From an uncultured Alphaproteobacteria bacterium (GTDB taxonomy: Bacteria > Pseudomonadota > Alphaproteobacteria > CAAHEQ01 > UBA3637): a stretch of DNA of 11,300 nucleotides. Position numbers and translations under genes: made by a program. Positions 1-6,353 of this stretch are shown here, piece by piece; the stretch's first letter is position 1; every line of letters starts with the position of its first letter. Location: positions 1 to 11,300 of the forward strand of contig CALGXF010000057.1 in NCBI GenBank assembly GCA_937935995.1, written 5' to 3'. Below the pieces are notes generated by a model that searched no databases, had not been told where the DNA came from, and worked only from the letters and a program-made list of their open reading frames with translations.

Positions 1-66
1 CAGCGCCTGCCATCTATATTCCAGACTAACCGCCGTCCGTGCATCTATTCCTTCTTCTTTTACCAT
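1..66 (-). CDS. Possible 5' end of an unidentified leftward gene (cut by window edge)
   Basis: A strong leftward promoter lies just upstream (118-146), so something is transcribed out of the left edge. Two starts are possible. The ATG at 64-66 opens a frame reading MVKEEGIDARTAVSLEYRWQ, which looks protein-like but has no ribosome site. The ATG at 42-44, in another frame (MHGRRLVWNIDGRR), has a GAAGGA site a few bases upstream. I recognise neither peptide. The transcript could also be a structured RNA rather than an mRNA, since the promoter is unusually strong. Sequence to the left is needed to decide; confidence that this exact frame is coding is low. Confidence 0.3.
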   Translation of the reverse strand, partial: MVKEEGIDARTAVSLEYRWQAL

Positions 67-117
67 TCTAACAACAAAACCGAAAATTCGGCCGTTCCTT
101 TTGGGGAACAGGAGCGG

Positions 118-146
118 ATAATATCTGATTCGTTTGCTCCTGTCAA
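118..146 (-). promoter_or_regulatory. Strong leftward sigma-70-type promoter with upstream A-tracts
   Basis: On the minus strand: TTGACA (141-146), a 17-bp spacer, then TATTAT (118-123). Just upstream of the -35 are three A-tracts (T runs on the plus strand at 151-155, 161-167 and 172-177) about one helical turn apart, resembling an UP element or curved DNA. Predicted transcription start is near 111. The first ~40 nt of the transcript contain a GTTCC/GGAAC hairpin (94-109) and a weak CCGA/TCGG hairpin (80-91) followed by a U-rich stretch. Confidence 0.7.
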
Positions 147-354
147 CACCTTTTTAGAACTTTTTTTCATCTTTTTTGAATCTCACGATTAAGTCATTCT
201 ATTTTATGAATAAACCAGAGAATCTTTTTTTTACCACAGCCCGATGAAGCACTGTATTCTTTCAATATACATCTTTTACGTGCATATTGCAATATGTTTT
301 TCGGTTATAGACTTTAGTTTTATATAAATTCTGCACAAACAATCTCTTGCTCGT
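147..354. other. AT-rich intergenic region without a visible gene
   Basis: This stretch lies downstream of the mazF-like gene and upstream of the left-edge promoter. It holds the A-tracts at 151-177 and a perfect 14-bp palindrome, CATATTGCAATATG (283-296), followed by five T on the plus strand. The palindrome could be a weak AU-rich terminator or a protein site. I see no convincing strong terminator for the toxin operon and no open frame with a ribosome site. Confidence 0.5.
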
Positions 355-669
355 TTACCCCAACTCGAACATTTCCTTTAAGATATCCGCGATTTGATGA
401 TAGCTTTGTTCGGGCAGCGCGCCGATTTTTTTAATCAATTTTTCTTTACTGATTGTTTGAAGCTGATCCAACGCGATTTGCCCTTCCTTATCCTTTAAAT
501 TCAATCCGACGCGAAAAGGATAATATCGAATTTTAGACGTAATCGGTGCGACCGTCACATAGGGCAGTGTCGTATTCAATTCATCCGGAGAAACCACAAC
601 AGCCGGTTTCGGATGCGACCGTGATACCGTTCCCGTTTCAATCAAATAAACCGCAAATCGTTTTACCAT
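355..669 (-). CDS. mazF: MazF/PemK-type mRNA interferase toxin
   Basis: Type II toxin of the MazF/PemK family: an SH3-like-barrel endoribonuclease that cuts mRNA in the cytoplasm and is neutralised by its partner antitoxin. Family marks in the 104-residue product are HPKPAVVVSPDELN near residue 19, the core APITS at about 42-46, and the block GQIALDQLQTISKEKL with the following IGAL near residues 63-84. The usual Arg of the family's RP(A)VVVSP segment is Lys here (KPAVVVSP). The start at 669 is chosen over the in-frame ATG at 673-675 because AGGAG lies 7 bp before it but only 1 bp before the other. The start lies just upstream of the antitoxin's stop (663-665), so the two frames overlap by a few bases, which is typical of coupled toxin-antitoxin genes. 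Activity is inferred, not shown. Confidence 0.9.
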   Translation of the reverse strand: MVKRFAVYLIETGTVSRSHPKPAVVVSPDELNTTLPYVTVAPITSKIRYYPFRVGLNLKDKEGQIALDQLQTISKEKLIKKIGALPEQSYHQIADILKEMFELG

Positions 670-881
670 TCCCATTCTCCTGCCGGATTAATCGGCTCTT
701 GTTTATTTTCCGTTGCGACAAAATCATCCCATTCGGCGCGAATGGTTTCAGCCGCCCGAATAGTCATGACTTTATTTTTGACCGTGACTTCCACTTCGGG
801 ACCGAACGCACATTCTTTAATCAAAGCTTGAGGCAATCGCAGCCCTTGTGAATTGCCGATACGAACCAATGACAATTTCAT
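663..881 (-). CDS. mazE: MazE-type antitoxin (SpoVT/AbrB DNA-binding domain)
   Basis: A 72-residue antitoxin expected to bind the MazF-like toxin through its C-terminus and operator DNA through an N-terminal swapped-hairpin AbrB-type domain. The N-terminus, LVRIGNSQGLRLPQALIKEC (residues 5-24), matches the MazE consensus of an IGNS-G-R-P segment followed by a helix. The acidic, Trp-containing C-terminus (AEWDDFVATENKQEP, ending EWEW) fits the flexible toxin-binding tail. Its ATG directly abuts the stop of the upstream membrane protein (TAAATG), and its GGAGG ribosome site lies inside that gene's last codons, so translation is probably coupled. Length and order (antitoxin, then toxin) are usual for the family. 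The family call is secure; partner specificity is inferred. Confidence 0.9.
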   Translation of the reverse strand: MKLSLVRIGNSQGLRLPQALIKECAFGPEVEVTVKNKVMTIRAAETIRAEWDDFVATENKQEPINPAGEWEW

Positions 882-2450
882 TTAAACGCCTCCTTTTTTC
901 TTGGGGCCGACGATGTGTTTTAAAATCATGTACAACCGACCGGCATCCGACCCGATGAGAACCGGCAACAAAACGCTTTTCTTTTCGCTTTCTTTTGCTT
1001 TAGCCGCCAGCGCATCAAATTCACCCATATAGCGCATCATCGCCACGCGGCAAGCCGGGTTTTGTTCGAACAGCTCTTTGACTTTTTCCGTCTTTTTATC
1101 CGGCAATGCCGTAATCAAGTACCGCATAAACGCACTGTTGTCGCCGGCATAATATTTTTTCCACAGCTCTTCTTCGGCTTTAGGCGTGAAAATATGAACG
1201 ATGTCCATCGAAAACGTTGCTAAATGTTCCAAAATCAAGCGTGCATCTTTCATGAACTGATCTGTTTGCACGTCTTGTAAATCCGCCTTTAATTGTTTGA
1301 AATAGCTTTCAGCCTTTTTCGACGTTTCAATCAGCTTTTCGGCTTCTTCATGAATGCCCAGTTGCGTCAGATTTTGAACTTTGGTTTCCGTTTCTTTCAA
1401 AGCCTGGCTCATCACTTCGGTTTGCAAAACAAATTGAGACCCCACATCATTTAAATGATGAATAGCTTGATCTGATAACTGGAACAACGCTTGACTTTGT
1501 TCAGCCACTTTTTCTTGCGCCGCCGATAACTTATGAACGCTTTTTTCAACTTCCTGATCCAAAAAAGCCCCTTGTGTTTTCAAAACCGTCAAAATCTTTT
1601 CGGCATTTTCAAATAACCGATTGTTGTATTCTTGTGTTTGCGCTTCATACCGTTCAAACACGGAATCTAATCGTGCCGAATGCGCATCAAACGCATCGCA
1701 AACACGGCCGGCTTTGTCCATCATGGTTTCCGTTTTGTCCGTCGCCTGAACCAACGACCCGGTGACCGTTTCAATCCGAGCCACATTTTCAGTCAGCACA
1801 CCCGAAATACCACCCATAATGTGCGCGATTTTTTCAGATGTTCCTTGCAAAATCCGAGCGCGGTCTTGCAAAGATTCCGTGATTTGCAACGTTGCATCAT
1901 TGGCTTTTTCGGTTGATTTCGCCAGCGAACTGACATGTTTTGCCAATTCTTTGGCCGTTGCCACCGTCTTAACGTCAGCTTGTTCCATCACCAAAGCCAA
2001 ATCTTTGACCCACTGTTTTAAATCTTCGCGCGTTTCATTGGTTTGAGCCGCCATCGCCGCAAACACGTTTTTAAATTCCATAATTTGGCGGCGCAGAGCA
2101 TCTGTCAGCGTTTTTGTGTAAACCGCCCCTTCTTCGGTCGGATACATTAATTGACTCATGTAACTGCGCAACATATCCGTTTCCTGACGCAATTGATTAC
2201 GCCGTTCCACCCAAGCCACAACGAACCAAATCATGGCAAAAGGCAAGACTTGGCTGGAAATCATGCCGACGAATTCAGCCGGGCTGAGATGAAATCGGTT
2301 TTCCCACCAACCGGCATAAACGAAATAATCTGCGGCCAGATACAACCAAACGCCGCTTAAAATCACAGCCACCCAATAAATCGGTTTCGTCCACCAAGAC
2401 GGCCGCCCGGGCAGACGAGAATCAAAAGTTGTTTGTTTGCGTGTTGTCAT
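882..2450 (-). CDS. Inner-membrane coiled-coil protein, first gene of the mazEF operon
   Basis: A 522-residue protein with two hydrophobic helices near the N-terminus (about residues 24-46 and 58-82) that probably place both ends in the cytoplasm. A long charged and Gln-rich helical region without Pro follows (about 85-395), likely a coiled coil. A compact C-terminal segment (398-522) contains LATFSMDIVHIF and ELWKKYYAGDNSAFMRYL. From memory the C-terminal block resembles that of large coiled-coil, 'kinesin-like' hypothetical proteins of other Alphaproteobacteria; I cannot check this. The methyl-accepting-protein look of the middle comes from helical composition, and the MCP signalling hairpin is not visible. 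The start at 2450 is preferred because AAGGAGG lies 5 bp upstream; the in-frame ATG at 2496-2498 falls in the -35 box. The gene shares an operon with mazE and mazF. Function unknown. Confidence 0.85.
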   Translation of the reverse strand: MTTRKQTTFDSRLPGRPSWWTKPIYWVAVILSGVWLYLAADYFVYAGWWENRFHLSPAEFVGMISSQVLPFAMIWFVVAWVERRNQLRQETDMLRSYMSQLMYPTEEGAVYTKTLTDALRRQIMEFKNVFAAMAAQTNETREDLKQWVKDLALVMEQADVKTVATAKELAKHVSSLAKSTEKANDATLQITESLQDRARILQGTSEKIAHIMGGISGVLTENVARIETVTGSLVQATDKTETMMDKAGRVCDAFDAHSARLDSVFERYEAQTQEYNNRLFENAEKILTVLKTQGAFLDQEVEKSVHKLSAAQEKVAEQSQALFQLSDQAIHHLNDVGSQFVLQTEVMSQALKETETKVQNLTQLGIHEEAEKLIETSKKAESYFKQLKADLQDVQTDQFMKDARLILEHLATFSMDIVHIFTPKAEEELWKKYYAGDNSAFMRYLITALPDKKTEKVKELFEQNPACRVAMMRYMGEFDALAAKAKESEKKSVLLPVLIGSDAGRLYMILKHIVGPKKKGGV

Positions 2451-2469
2451 GAAAGCCTCCTTTTTTAGG

Positions 2470-2498
2470 ACTATAACCGCTTTTGAAACAAAGCGCAA
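2470..2498 (-). promoter_or_regulatory. Promoter of the membrane protein-mazEF operon
   Basis: On the minus strand: TTGCGC (2493-2498), 17 bp, TATAGT (2470-2475). The predicted start near 2463 gives a leader of only ~13 nt that begins at the AAGGAGG ribosome site (2456-2462). A palindrome-bearing repeat copy (2506-2521) sits 8 bp upstream of the -35. Confidence 0.6.
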
Positions 2499-2505
2499 GA
2501 AGAAA

Positions 2506-2521
2506 TTACTTTGTAATTACA
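2506..2521. repeat. Operator-like direct repeat, copy 1
   Basis: TTACTTTGTAATTACA, identical to 2576-2591. It contains the perfect palindrome TGTAATTACA (2512-2521) and lies immediately upstream of the -35 of the leftward operon. It is probably a binding site for a dimeric regulator; the regulator is unknown. Confidence 0.6.
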
Positions 2522-2575
2522 TTTTGGCTCGAAATCAAGGCAATCGGCCTGTAACCGTTTTGCCATAAAAAGGAC

Positions 2576-2593
2576 TTACTTTGTAATTACAAA
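2576..2593. repeat. Operator-like direct repeat, copy 2
   Basis: The second copy of TTACTTTGTAATTACA, exactly 70 bp from the first. Here the palindrome extends to 14 bp, TTTGTAATTACAAA (2580-2593). It lies between the two divergent promoters, 52 bp upstream of the -35 of the rightward pilin-like gene. Confidence 0.6.
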
Positions 2594-2645
2594 ATAATCC
2601 TTTTGCAAGGAAGGGGTCGCATTGCCTTAAAAATCAAGAAAAACC

Positions 2646-2686
2646 TTGACTTATCCGGTCTGTTTCTTTAAAAATAAAAGAAACAG
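2646..2686 (+). promoter_or_regulatory. Promoter and hairpin upstream of the pilin-like gene
   Basis: TTGACT (2646-2651), 17 bp, and a poor -10 TAAAAA (2669-2674). A perfect 10-bp inverted repeat, CTGTTTCTTT / AAAGAAACAG (2660-2669 and 2677-2686, 7-nt loop), overlaps the -10. It ends 6 bp before the AAGGAG ribosome site (2692-2697). No T run follows, so it is not a terminator; it could be an operator or a leader-RNA hairpin. Confidence 0.5.
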
Positions 2687-2703
2687 CTGTAAAGGAGATT
2701 GTC

Positions 2704-3960
2704 ATGAAATACCTGCAAACGGGTCGTTCGATGTTGGAAATGCTGGCCGTCCTCGCGCTCATGGGGTTGATTAGCTTTGCCGGATTGGTCGGGTATAACG
2801 AAGCTGTCGTTCGAAATCAAGCCGTCAATATCGGCAAAGATGCTTTATTGCGCGCCGCCGCCGTTAATGCCTTGTCTCAATCTTATTTCGTCAGAAGCTT
2901 ATCGGAAAACGCAAACATTGCTTTATCCGGATTTTCCAATGAAATTCACGACATCTCTGTCTCAACGAAAAAAGAAACCAATGCCAGCTTTATCATCACG
3001 TATACGGATGTTCCGAAGCGCATCTGCGCCCGCGTGATTGAAACCAATGCAATCGGGCTTTATAAAACAACCGTTAATCAGGTTGATTTATCTTTTGAAA
3101 ATATGACAACCATTTGCAACAGCGCCACCAACACGATTTCTTTTTCTTTCTACCGCGCCGGATACACATCTTCGCGCATCGAAGAAACGGGTGGTTCGGG
3201 TTCGTCTCACACGCCGGATCCATGTGCCGAAATCCGCTGTAACGGATGCCAAATTTGTTCAAACGGCGTCTGTGTCAATAATTCTTCGGCATGCTCGGGA
3301 TGCCAAACATGTGACGGCATTTGCATTGATGACGATACAAAATGCGGCAGTGGTCAATGCATCAACGGCACATGCGTATGCCCGCCGGGAACCAGTGGAG
3401 ATGATTGCTCTGATGTCACACTGAATTGCAACAACGGATATTATGACAGCTCAACGGGAAAATGTGTCTGTAACACAGGTTATACCGGCACCTACTGCGA
3501 CACAATTGTCGACCCATGCGAAGGCGTCACTTGTTCCGGTCATGGAACCTGTTCCAATGGTGTTTGTACCTGTGATACGAATTATTATGGAGACGATTGC
3601 TCCGTCCTGTGTGGCGAAGGCCGTACTTATACAAACGGAATATGTATATGCGACACCGTCTTTTGTTTAGCGACTCAACCCTGCGTTAACGATGAAACCG
3701 GTGAAACATGGACTTGTCGAGATTCTTCATTGTATTGCTCTATTCCGTCCGCCGGGTGGGGCAACACATGTTGTATGTGGACATTAGACGGCGGATGGGT
3801 CTGTTGCGATCCGGCGCAAGTTCCTTCTTGTATGTTGGATTATGGAGAGGGTTGTGAACGTGCCGTATGCCGGGATGAAGCATGTCCGACACTTCCGAAC
3901 TGTGTGGCATACAACGATGATTGTTCATGCCTGATGTCCGGAGGCACCGCAGGCAACTAA
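2704..3960 (+). CDS. Prepilin-like protein with Cys-rich EGF-like repeats
   Basis: A 418-residue probable surface protein. The N-terminus MKYLQTG|RSMLE has the type III (prepilin) signal pattern: Gly before the cut, Glu at +5 and a ~20-residue hydrophobic helix (10-31). The +1 residue is Arg rather than Phe or Met. Residues 32-152 form a pilin-like head with two Cys (108 and 138) and a TDVPKRIC motif like that of type IVb/PilS-type pilins. From about residue 174 on it is Cys-rich with EGF-like units, for example CEGVTCSGHGTCSNGVCTC...YYGDDC (272-299). Expected processing is by a prepilin peptidase, with assembly in or on a type IV pilus or pseudopilus, or anchoring in the inner membrane; none of that machinery is in the window. 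AAGGAG sits 6 bp before the ATG. A related protein lies at 9765-11213. The ligand is unknown. Confidence 0.85.
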   Translation: MKYLQTGRSMLEMLAVLALMGLISFAGLVGYNEAVVRNQAVNIGKDALLRAAAVNALSQSYFVRSLSENANIALSGFSNEIHDISVSTKKETNASFIITYTDVPKRICARVIETNAIGLYKTTVNQVDLSFENMTTICNSATNTISFSFYRAGYTSSRIEETGGSGSSHTPDPCAEIRCNGCQICSNGVCVNNSSACSGCQTCDGICIDDDTKCGSGQCINGTCVCPPGTSGDDCSDVTLNCNNGYYDSSTGKCVCNTGYTGTYCDTIVDPCEGVTCSGHGTCSNGVCTCDTNYYGDDCSVLCGEGRTYTNGICICDTVFCLATQPCVNDETGETWTCRDSSLYCSIPSAGWGNTCCMWTLDGGWVCCDPAQVPSCMLDYGEGCERAVCRDEACPTLPNCVAYNDDCSCLMSGGTAGN

Positions 3961-4042
3961 CCCTGACCACGAATCTTACTTAACAACACACATCAAGTGC
4001 TTTCGTGAAAAGCGGCGTGTTCGAAAACTTTTCAAAAAAAAT

Positions 4043-4071
4043 TTGACAATCTGTCGGGAGCGGCCTACAGT
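4043..4071 (+). promoter_or_regulatory. Promoter of the 34-residue membrane protein gene
   Basis: TTGACA (4043-4048), exactly 17 bp, TACAGT (4066-4071). The predicted start is near 4078, giving a ~29-nt leader with AAGGAG at 4095-4100. The stretch between the pilin-like gene and this promoter (3961-4042) has an imperfect stem (GCTTT/AAAGC, about 3999-4017) without a T run, so no clear terminator for the upstream gene. Confidence 0.65.
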
Positions 4072-4106
4072 AAAAAAGGGTCAACATTTAAATAAAGGAG
4101 AGGATT

Positions 4107-4211
4107 ATGATTGACGATTTTGCATCTTGGCTGTCCAGCAATAAATTGATGAGCATTGCGTGTGTTTTGTCTGTATTTGTTTTGGCAATTGCACCGTACG
4201 CTATGCGTTAA
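4107..4211 (+). CDS. 34-residue single-helix membrane protein
   Basis: A small complete gene. Its product has an acidic, amphipathic N-terminus (MIDDFASWLSSNK), one hydrophobic helix (about residues 14-31, LMSIACVLSVFVLAIAP) and a short basic C-terminus (YAMR). It should be an inner-membrane protein with one span. Support for it being real: a good promoter (4043-4071), AAGGAG 6 bp before the ATG, and a strong terminator 20 bp after the stop. It is therefore a single-gene transcript, unlike subunit-type small proteins such as CydX or KdpF, which sit in the operons of their complexes. I do not recognise the sequence. Roles as a membrane-complex accessory factor or a toxin-like peptide are both guesses; no antisense antitoxin RNA promoter is evident. 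Confidence 0.75.
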   Translation: MIDDFASWLSSNKLMSIACVLSVFVLAIAPYAMR

Positions 4212-4223
4212 GTTTCATCAATT

Positions 4224-4258
4224 AAAAAAAGCCCTGCCGTTTAAGCAGGGTTTTTTTT
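4224..4258. terminator. Bidirectional terminator between the small-protein gene and the lysS operon
   Basis: CCCTGC (4232-4237) and GCAGGG (4245-4250) form a GC stem, flanked by seven A (4224-4230) and eight T (4251-4258). It therefore works as an intrinsic terminator on both strands, ending the small-protein transcript and the converging lysS transcript. Confidence 0.9.
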
Positions 4259-4369
4259 ATGATGTCAACATAACCGGGAATATTTAATGCCGTTTATCGG
4301 CCAAAACAGTTCTTTCTTAAAGCCCGTTTCCCCAATTGCAACAGCCTTTTTTCGCCGGCCAATCACATG

Positions 4370-4720
4370 TTATTTTTTGCCGGAAGTTGCCAAAATTTCA
4401 CACAGCATCCGAAACACGACAAAAACAACGAAAGTGACAATTAACCCGCCGAACATAGCCGAAATATTCGGAAAACGGAACAAAGCAACCAATGCGTAAA
4501 TTCCCAAAATAATCAATCCGATTAAATAAATCAGCTCGACACGATTTTGCAACATCGGTCCCAATTTGGATGTCAAAATCGGTTCTTTAACGTCTTTAAA
4601 CCGCATCAAAAAATTTTTTGTTTGATTCGCAGCCTGTTTCACCTTTGTCCAATCCGGTTTTTTCGAATTGGTTTGTTTTGTTTCGGCTTTTGCCTTTTTG
4701 GTTTCGTCTTTTTTTACCAT
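4370..4720 (-). CDS. Small two-helix membrane protein, DUF4282-like
   Basis: A 116-residue protein. The first ~35 residues are Lys-rich and polar (KKDETKKAKAETKQTNSKKP). Two hydrophobic helices follow at about 64-81 (VELIYLIGLIILGIYALV) and 90-108 (MFGGLIVTFVVFVVFRMLCE), ending with an R-x3-E turn. This architecture resembles the DUF4282 family of unknown function; that match is from memory. The start at 4720 is chosen because AAGGAGAGGAAA precedes it; the longer in-frame ATG at 4766-4768 lies inside lysS and has no ribosome site. It begins 13 bp after the lysS stop and is probably co-transcribed with it. No enzymatic motif is visible. Confidence 0.8.
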   Translation of the reverse strand: MVKKDETKKAKAETKQTNSKKPDWTKVKQAANQTKNFLMRFKDVKEPILTSKLGPMLQNRVELIYLIGLIILGIYALVALFRFPNISAMFGGLIVTFVVFVVFRMLCEILATSGKK

Positions 4721-4733
4721 TTTCCTCTCCTTT

Positions 4734-6212
4734 TTATTTATTTCGCATCGTTGGGAAAGCCAACACATCCCGAATAGAAGGCGATCCCGTCAACAGCATC
4801 ACCAACCGGTCAATCCCGACACCCAATCCCCCTGTCGGCGGCATACCGTGTTCCAAAGCCATCACAAATTCATCATCAAACATTTGGGCTTCTTCATCTC
4901 CGGCATCTCTTGCTTTTACTTGTTCTTCCAACCGTTCACGCTGATCCAACGGATTCGTCAATTCCGTATACGCATTGGAAATTTCCCACGTGTTACAGAA
5001 ACTTTCAAACCGTTCCACCAACCGTTTATTCGCCCGATGTTCTTTTGTTAACGGCGAAATATCCTTCGGATGGTCAATGACATGAATCGGTTGAATCAGA
5101 TTTTGTTCGCATTTTTCTTCAAAAACCATCTCGACAACATGACCCCAAGACGCATCATCCGGCACAGCCACATGCAATTCTTTTGCCTTTGCCACCGCTT
5201 CGGCATTCGTGTCTATTGTATTAAAATCAACGCCGGTTGCTTCTTTTACCAAATCCAACATGCTGCGTCGCGGCCAAGGCCCTTTGAAGTTAATCTTTTT
5301 CCCTTCAAATTCCACTTCGGTTGTGCCCAACACTTTCATAGCCGCGTATTCCACCATCTGTTCCAACAACGTCATCATGTCGTTGTAATCTTTGTACACC
5401 CAGTACAATTCCATCATCGTAAATTCCGGATTATGGCGTGTATCCATGCCTTCGTTCCGGAAGTTTCGGCCGATTTCATACACAGCCGGCATGCCACCGA
5501 TAATCAAGCGTTTCAAATAAAGCTCCGGCGCAATCCGCAAAAACAAATCCATGTCTAACGTGTTATGATGCGTGATAAACGGTTTGGCATTGGCACCGCC
5601 CAAAATCGGATGCAAAATCGGTGTTTCGACTTCCAAAAAGCCAAGCCCATTCAAATATTCGCGAATAGCCGTTATAATCTGCGACCGTTGCACCAACGTT
5701 TTTTTGCTGTCCGGATTGGTAATCATATCCAAGTACCGGCGGCGGTATTTCGTGTCTTGATCCTGCAACCCGTGGAATTTTTCCGGCAGCGGTAACAAAG
5801 ATTTGGCCAGCACCGTTAAGTGTTGAGCCGCCACAGACAACTCACCCCGTTTGGTGCGCCGAACGGTTCCTTTAACGCCTAAACAATCGCCGACATCCAA
5901 CAAAGCCAAAATATCCTTTTCCGATTGCGGCAGATTTTCCAAAGAATTGAACACTTGAACTTTACCGGTATCGTCGTAAATATCCATAAACATCCCGGAG
6001 TTGCGAATAGCCTTAATCCGGCCGGCCACTTGAACAACATCTTCCGTTTGCGTATCGTTCGGCAAATCGGCATATTTTTGATTTAACGATGCCGATGTAT
6101 CGGTCGGTTGATAAATATGAGGATAAGCATTCACCCCCAAGCTTTCTAATTTCTTCAGCTTTTCCAGTCGAATGGTTCGTTGTTCTGAACCGGTATTGTG
6201 TTCTTCAGTCAT
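4734..6212 (-). CDS. lysS: Lysyl-tRNA synthetase, class II
   Basis: Cytoplasmic enzyme that uses ATP to charge tRNA-Lys with lysine. The 492-residue length is normal for bacterial LysS. An N-terminal anticodon-binding OB fold spans about 60-140 (VVQVAGRIKAIRNSGMFMDI). The class II catalytic domain shows motif 1 (GFLEVETPIL, 191-200), motif 2 (RNFRNEGMDTRHNPEFTMME, 249-268) and motif 3 (GLGVGIDRLVMLLTGSPSIR with DVLAFP, near the C-terminus). The ATG at 6212 has AAAGGA 6 bp upstream. It is first in a two-gene unit with the small membrane protein, ending at 4224-4258. Many Alphaproteobacteria use the unrelated class I LysRS, so a class II enzyme is worth noting if the lineage assignment holds. 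No promoter is clear: TTGACG at about 6262-6267 has only a poor -10. Confidence 0.97.
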   Translation of the reverse strand: MTEEHNTGSEQRTIRLEKLKKLESLGVNAYPHIYQPTDTSASLNQKYADLPNDTQTEDVVQVAGRIKAIRNSGMFMDIYDDTGKVQVFNSLENLPQSEKDILALLDVGDCLGVKGTVRRTKRGELSVAAQHLTVLAKSLLPLPEKFHGLQDQDTKYRRRYLDMITNPDSKKTLVQRSQIITAIREYLNGLGFLEVETPILHPILGGANAKPFITHHNTLDMDLFLRIAPELYLKRLIIGGMPAVYEIGRNFRNEGMDTRHNPEFTMMELYWVYKDYNDMMTLLEQMVEYAAMKVLGTTEVEFEGKKINFKGPWPRRSMLDLVKEATGVDFNTIDTNAEAVAKAKELHVAVPDDASWGHVVEMVFEEKCEQNLIQPIHVIDHPKDISPLTKEHRANKRLVERFESFCNTWEISNAYTELTNPLDQRERLEEQVKARDAGDEEAQMFDDEFVMALEHGMPPTGGLGVGIDRLVMLLTGSPSIRDVLAFPTMRNK

Positions 6213-6302
6213 TTATTTTCCTTTCGTTTCTTATACCTTACCATTTTTCTTAAAATCGTCAATCCTTTTTTGGCGGTTTGCGGCTCTTTTACATGAAAAA
6301 AC

Positions 6303-6331
6303 TTTACAAACGGCATAAAACTGTCTACGCT
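6303..6331 (+). promoter_or_regulatory. Likely promoter of the RNA methyltransferase gene
   Basis: TTTACA (6303-6308), 17 bp, TACGCT (6326-6331), with a predicted start near 6338. This leaves a short ~16-nt leader with only a weak GGA-containing ribosome site before the ATG at 6354. Confidence 0.45.
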
Positions 6332-6353
6332 TTAAAAAAACAACGGAACACAC

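Noticed and set aside
283..296. Palindrome CATATTGCAATATG as terminator of the toxin operon
   Set aside because: The T run follows on the plus strand, but the operon is on the minus strand, and the stem is AU-only apart from its ends.
882..2450. Methyl-accepting chemotaxis protein
   Set aside because: Two membrane helices and a long helical region look similar, but the conserved signalling hairpin and a periplasmic sensor domain are missing.
2451..2498. Longer N-terminus (16 more residues) for the membrane coiled-coil protein
   Set aside because: Its ATG falls in the predicted -35 box and lacks a ribosome site, while the internal ATG at 2450 has AAGGAGG at good spacing.
4618..5558. Several rightward frames of 108-162 codons opposite lysS
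   Set aside because: They are antisense shadows of the well-conserved lysS and its downstream gene; composition (His/Phe-rich) is typical of such shadows.
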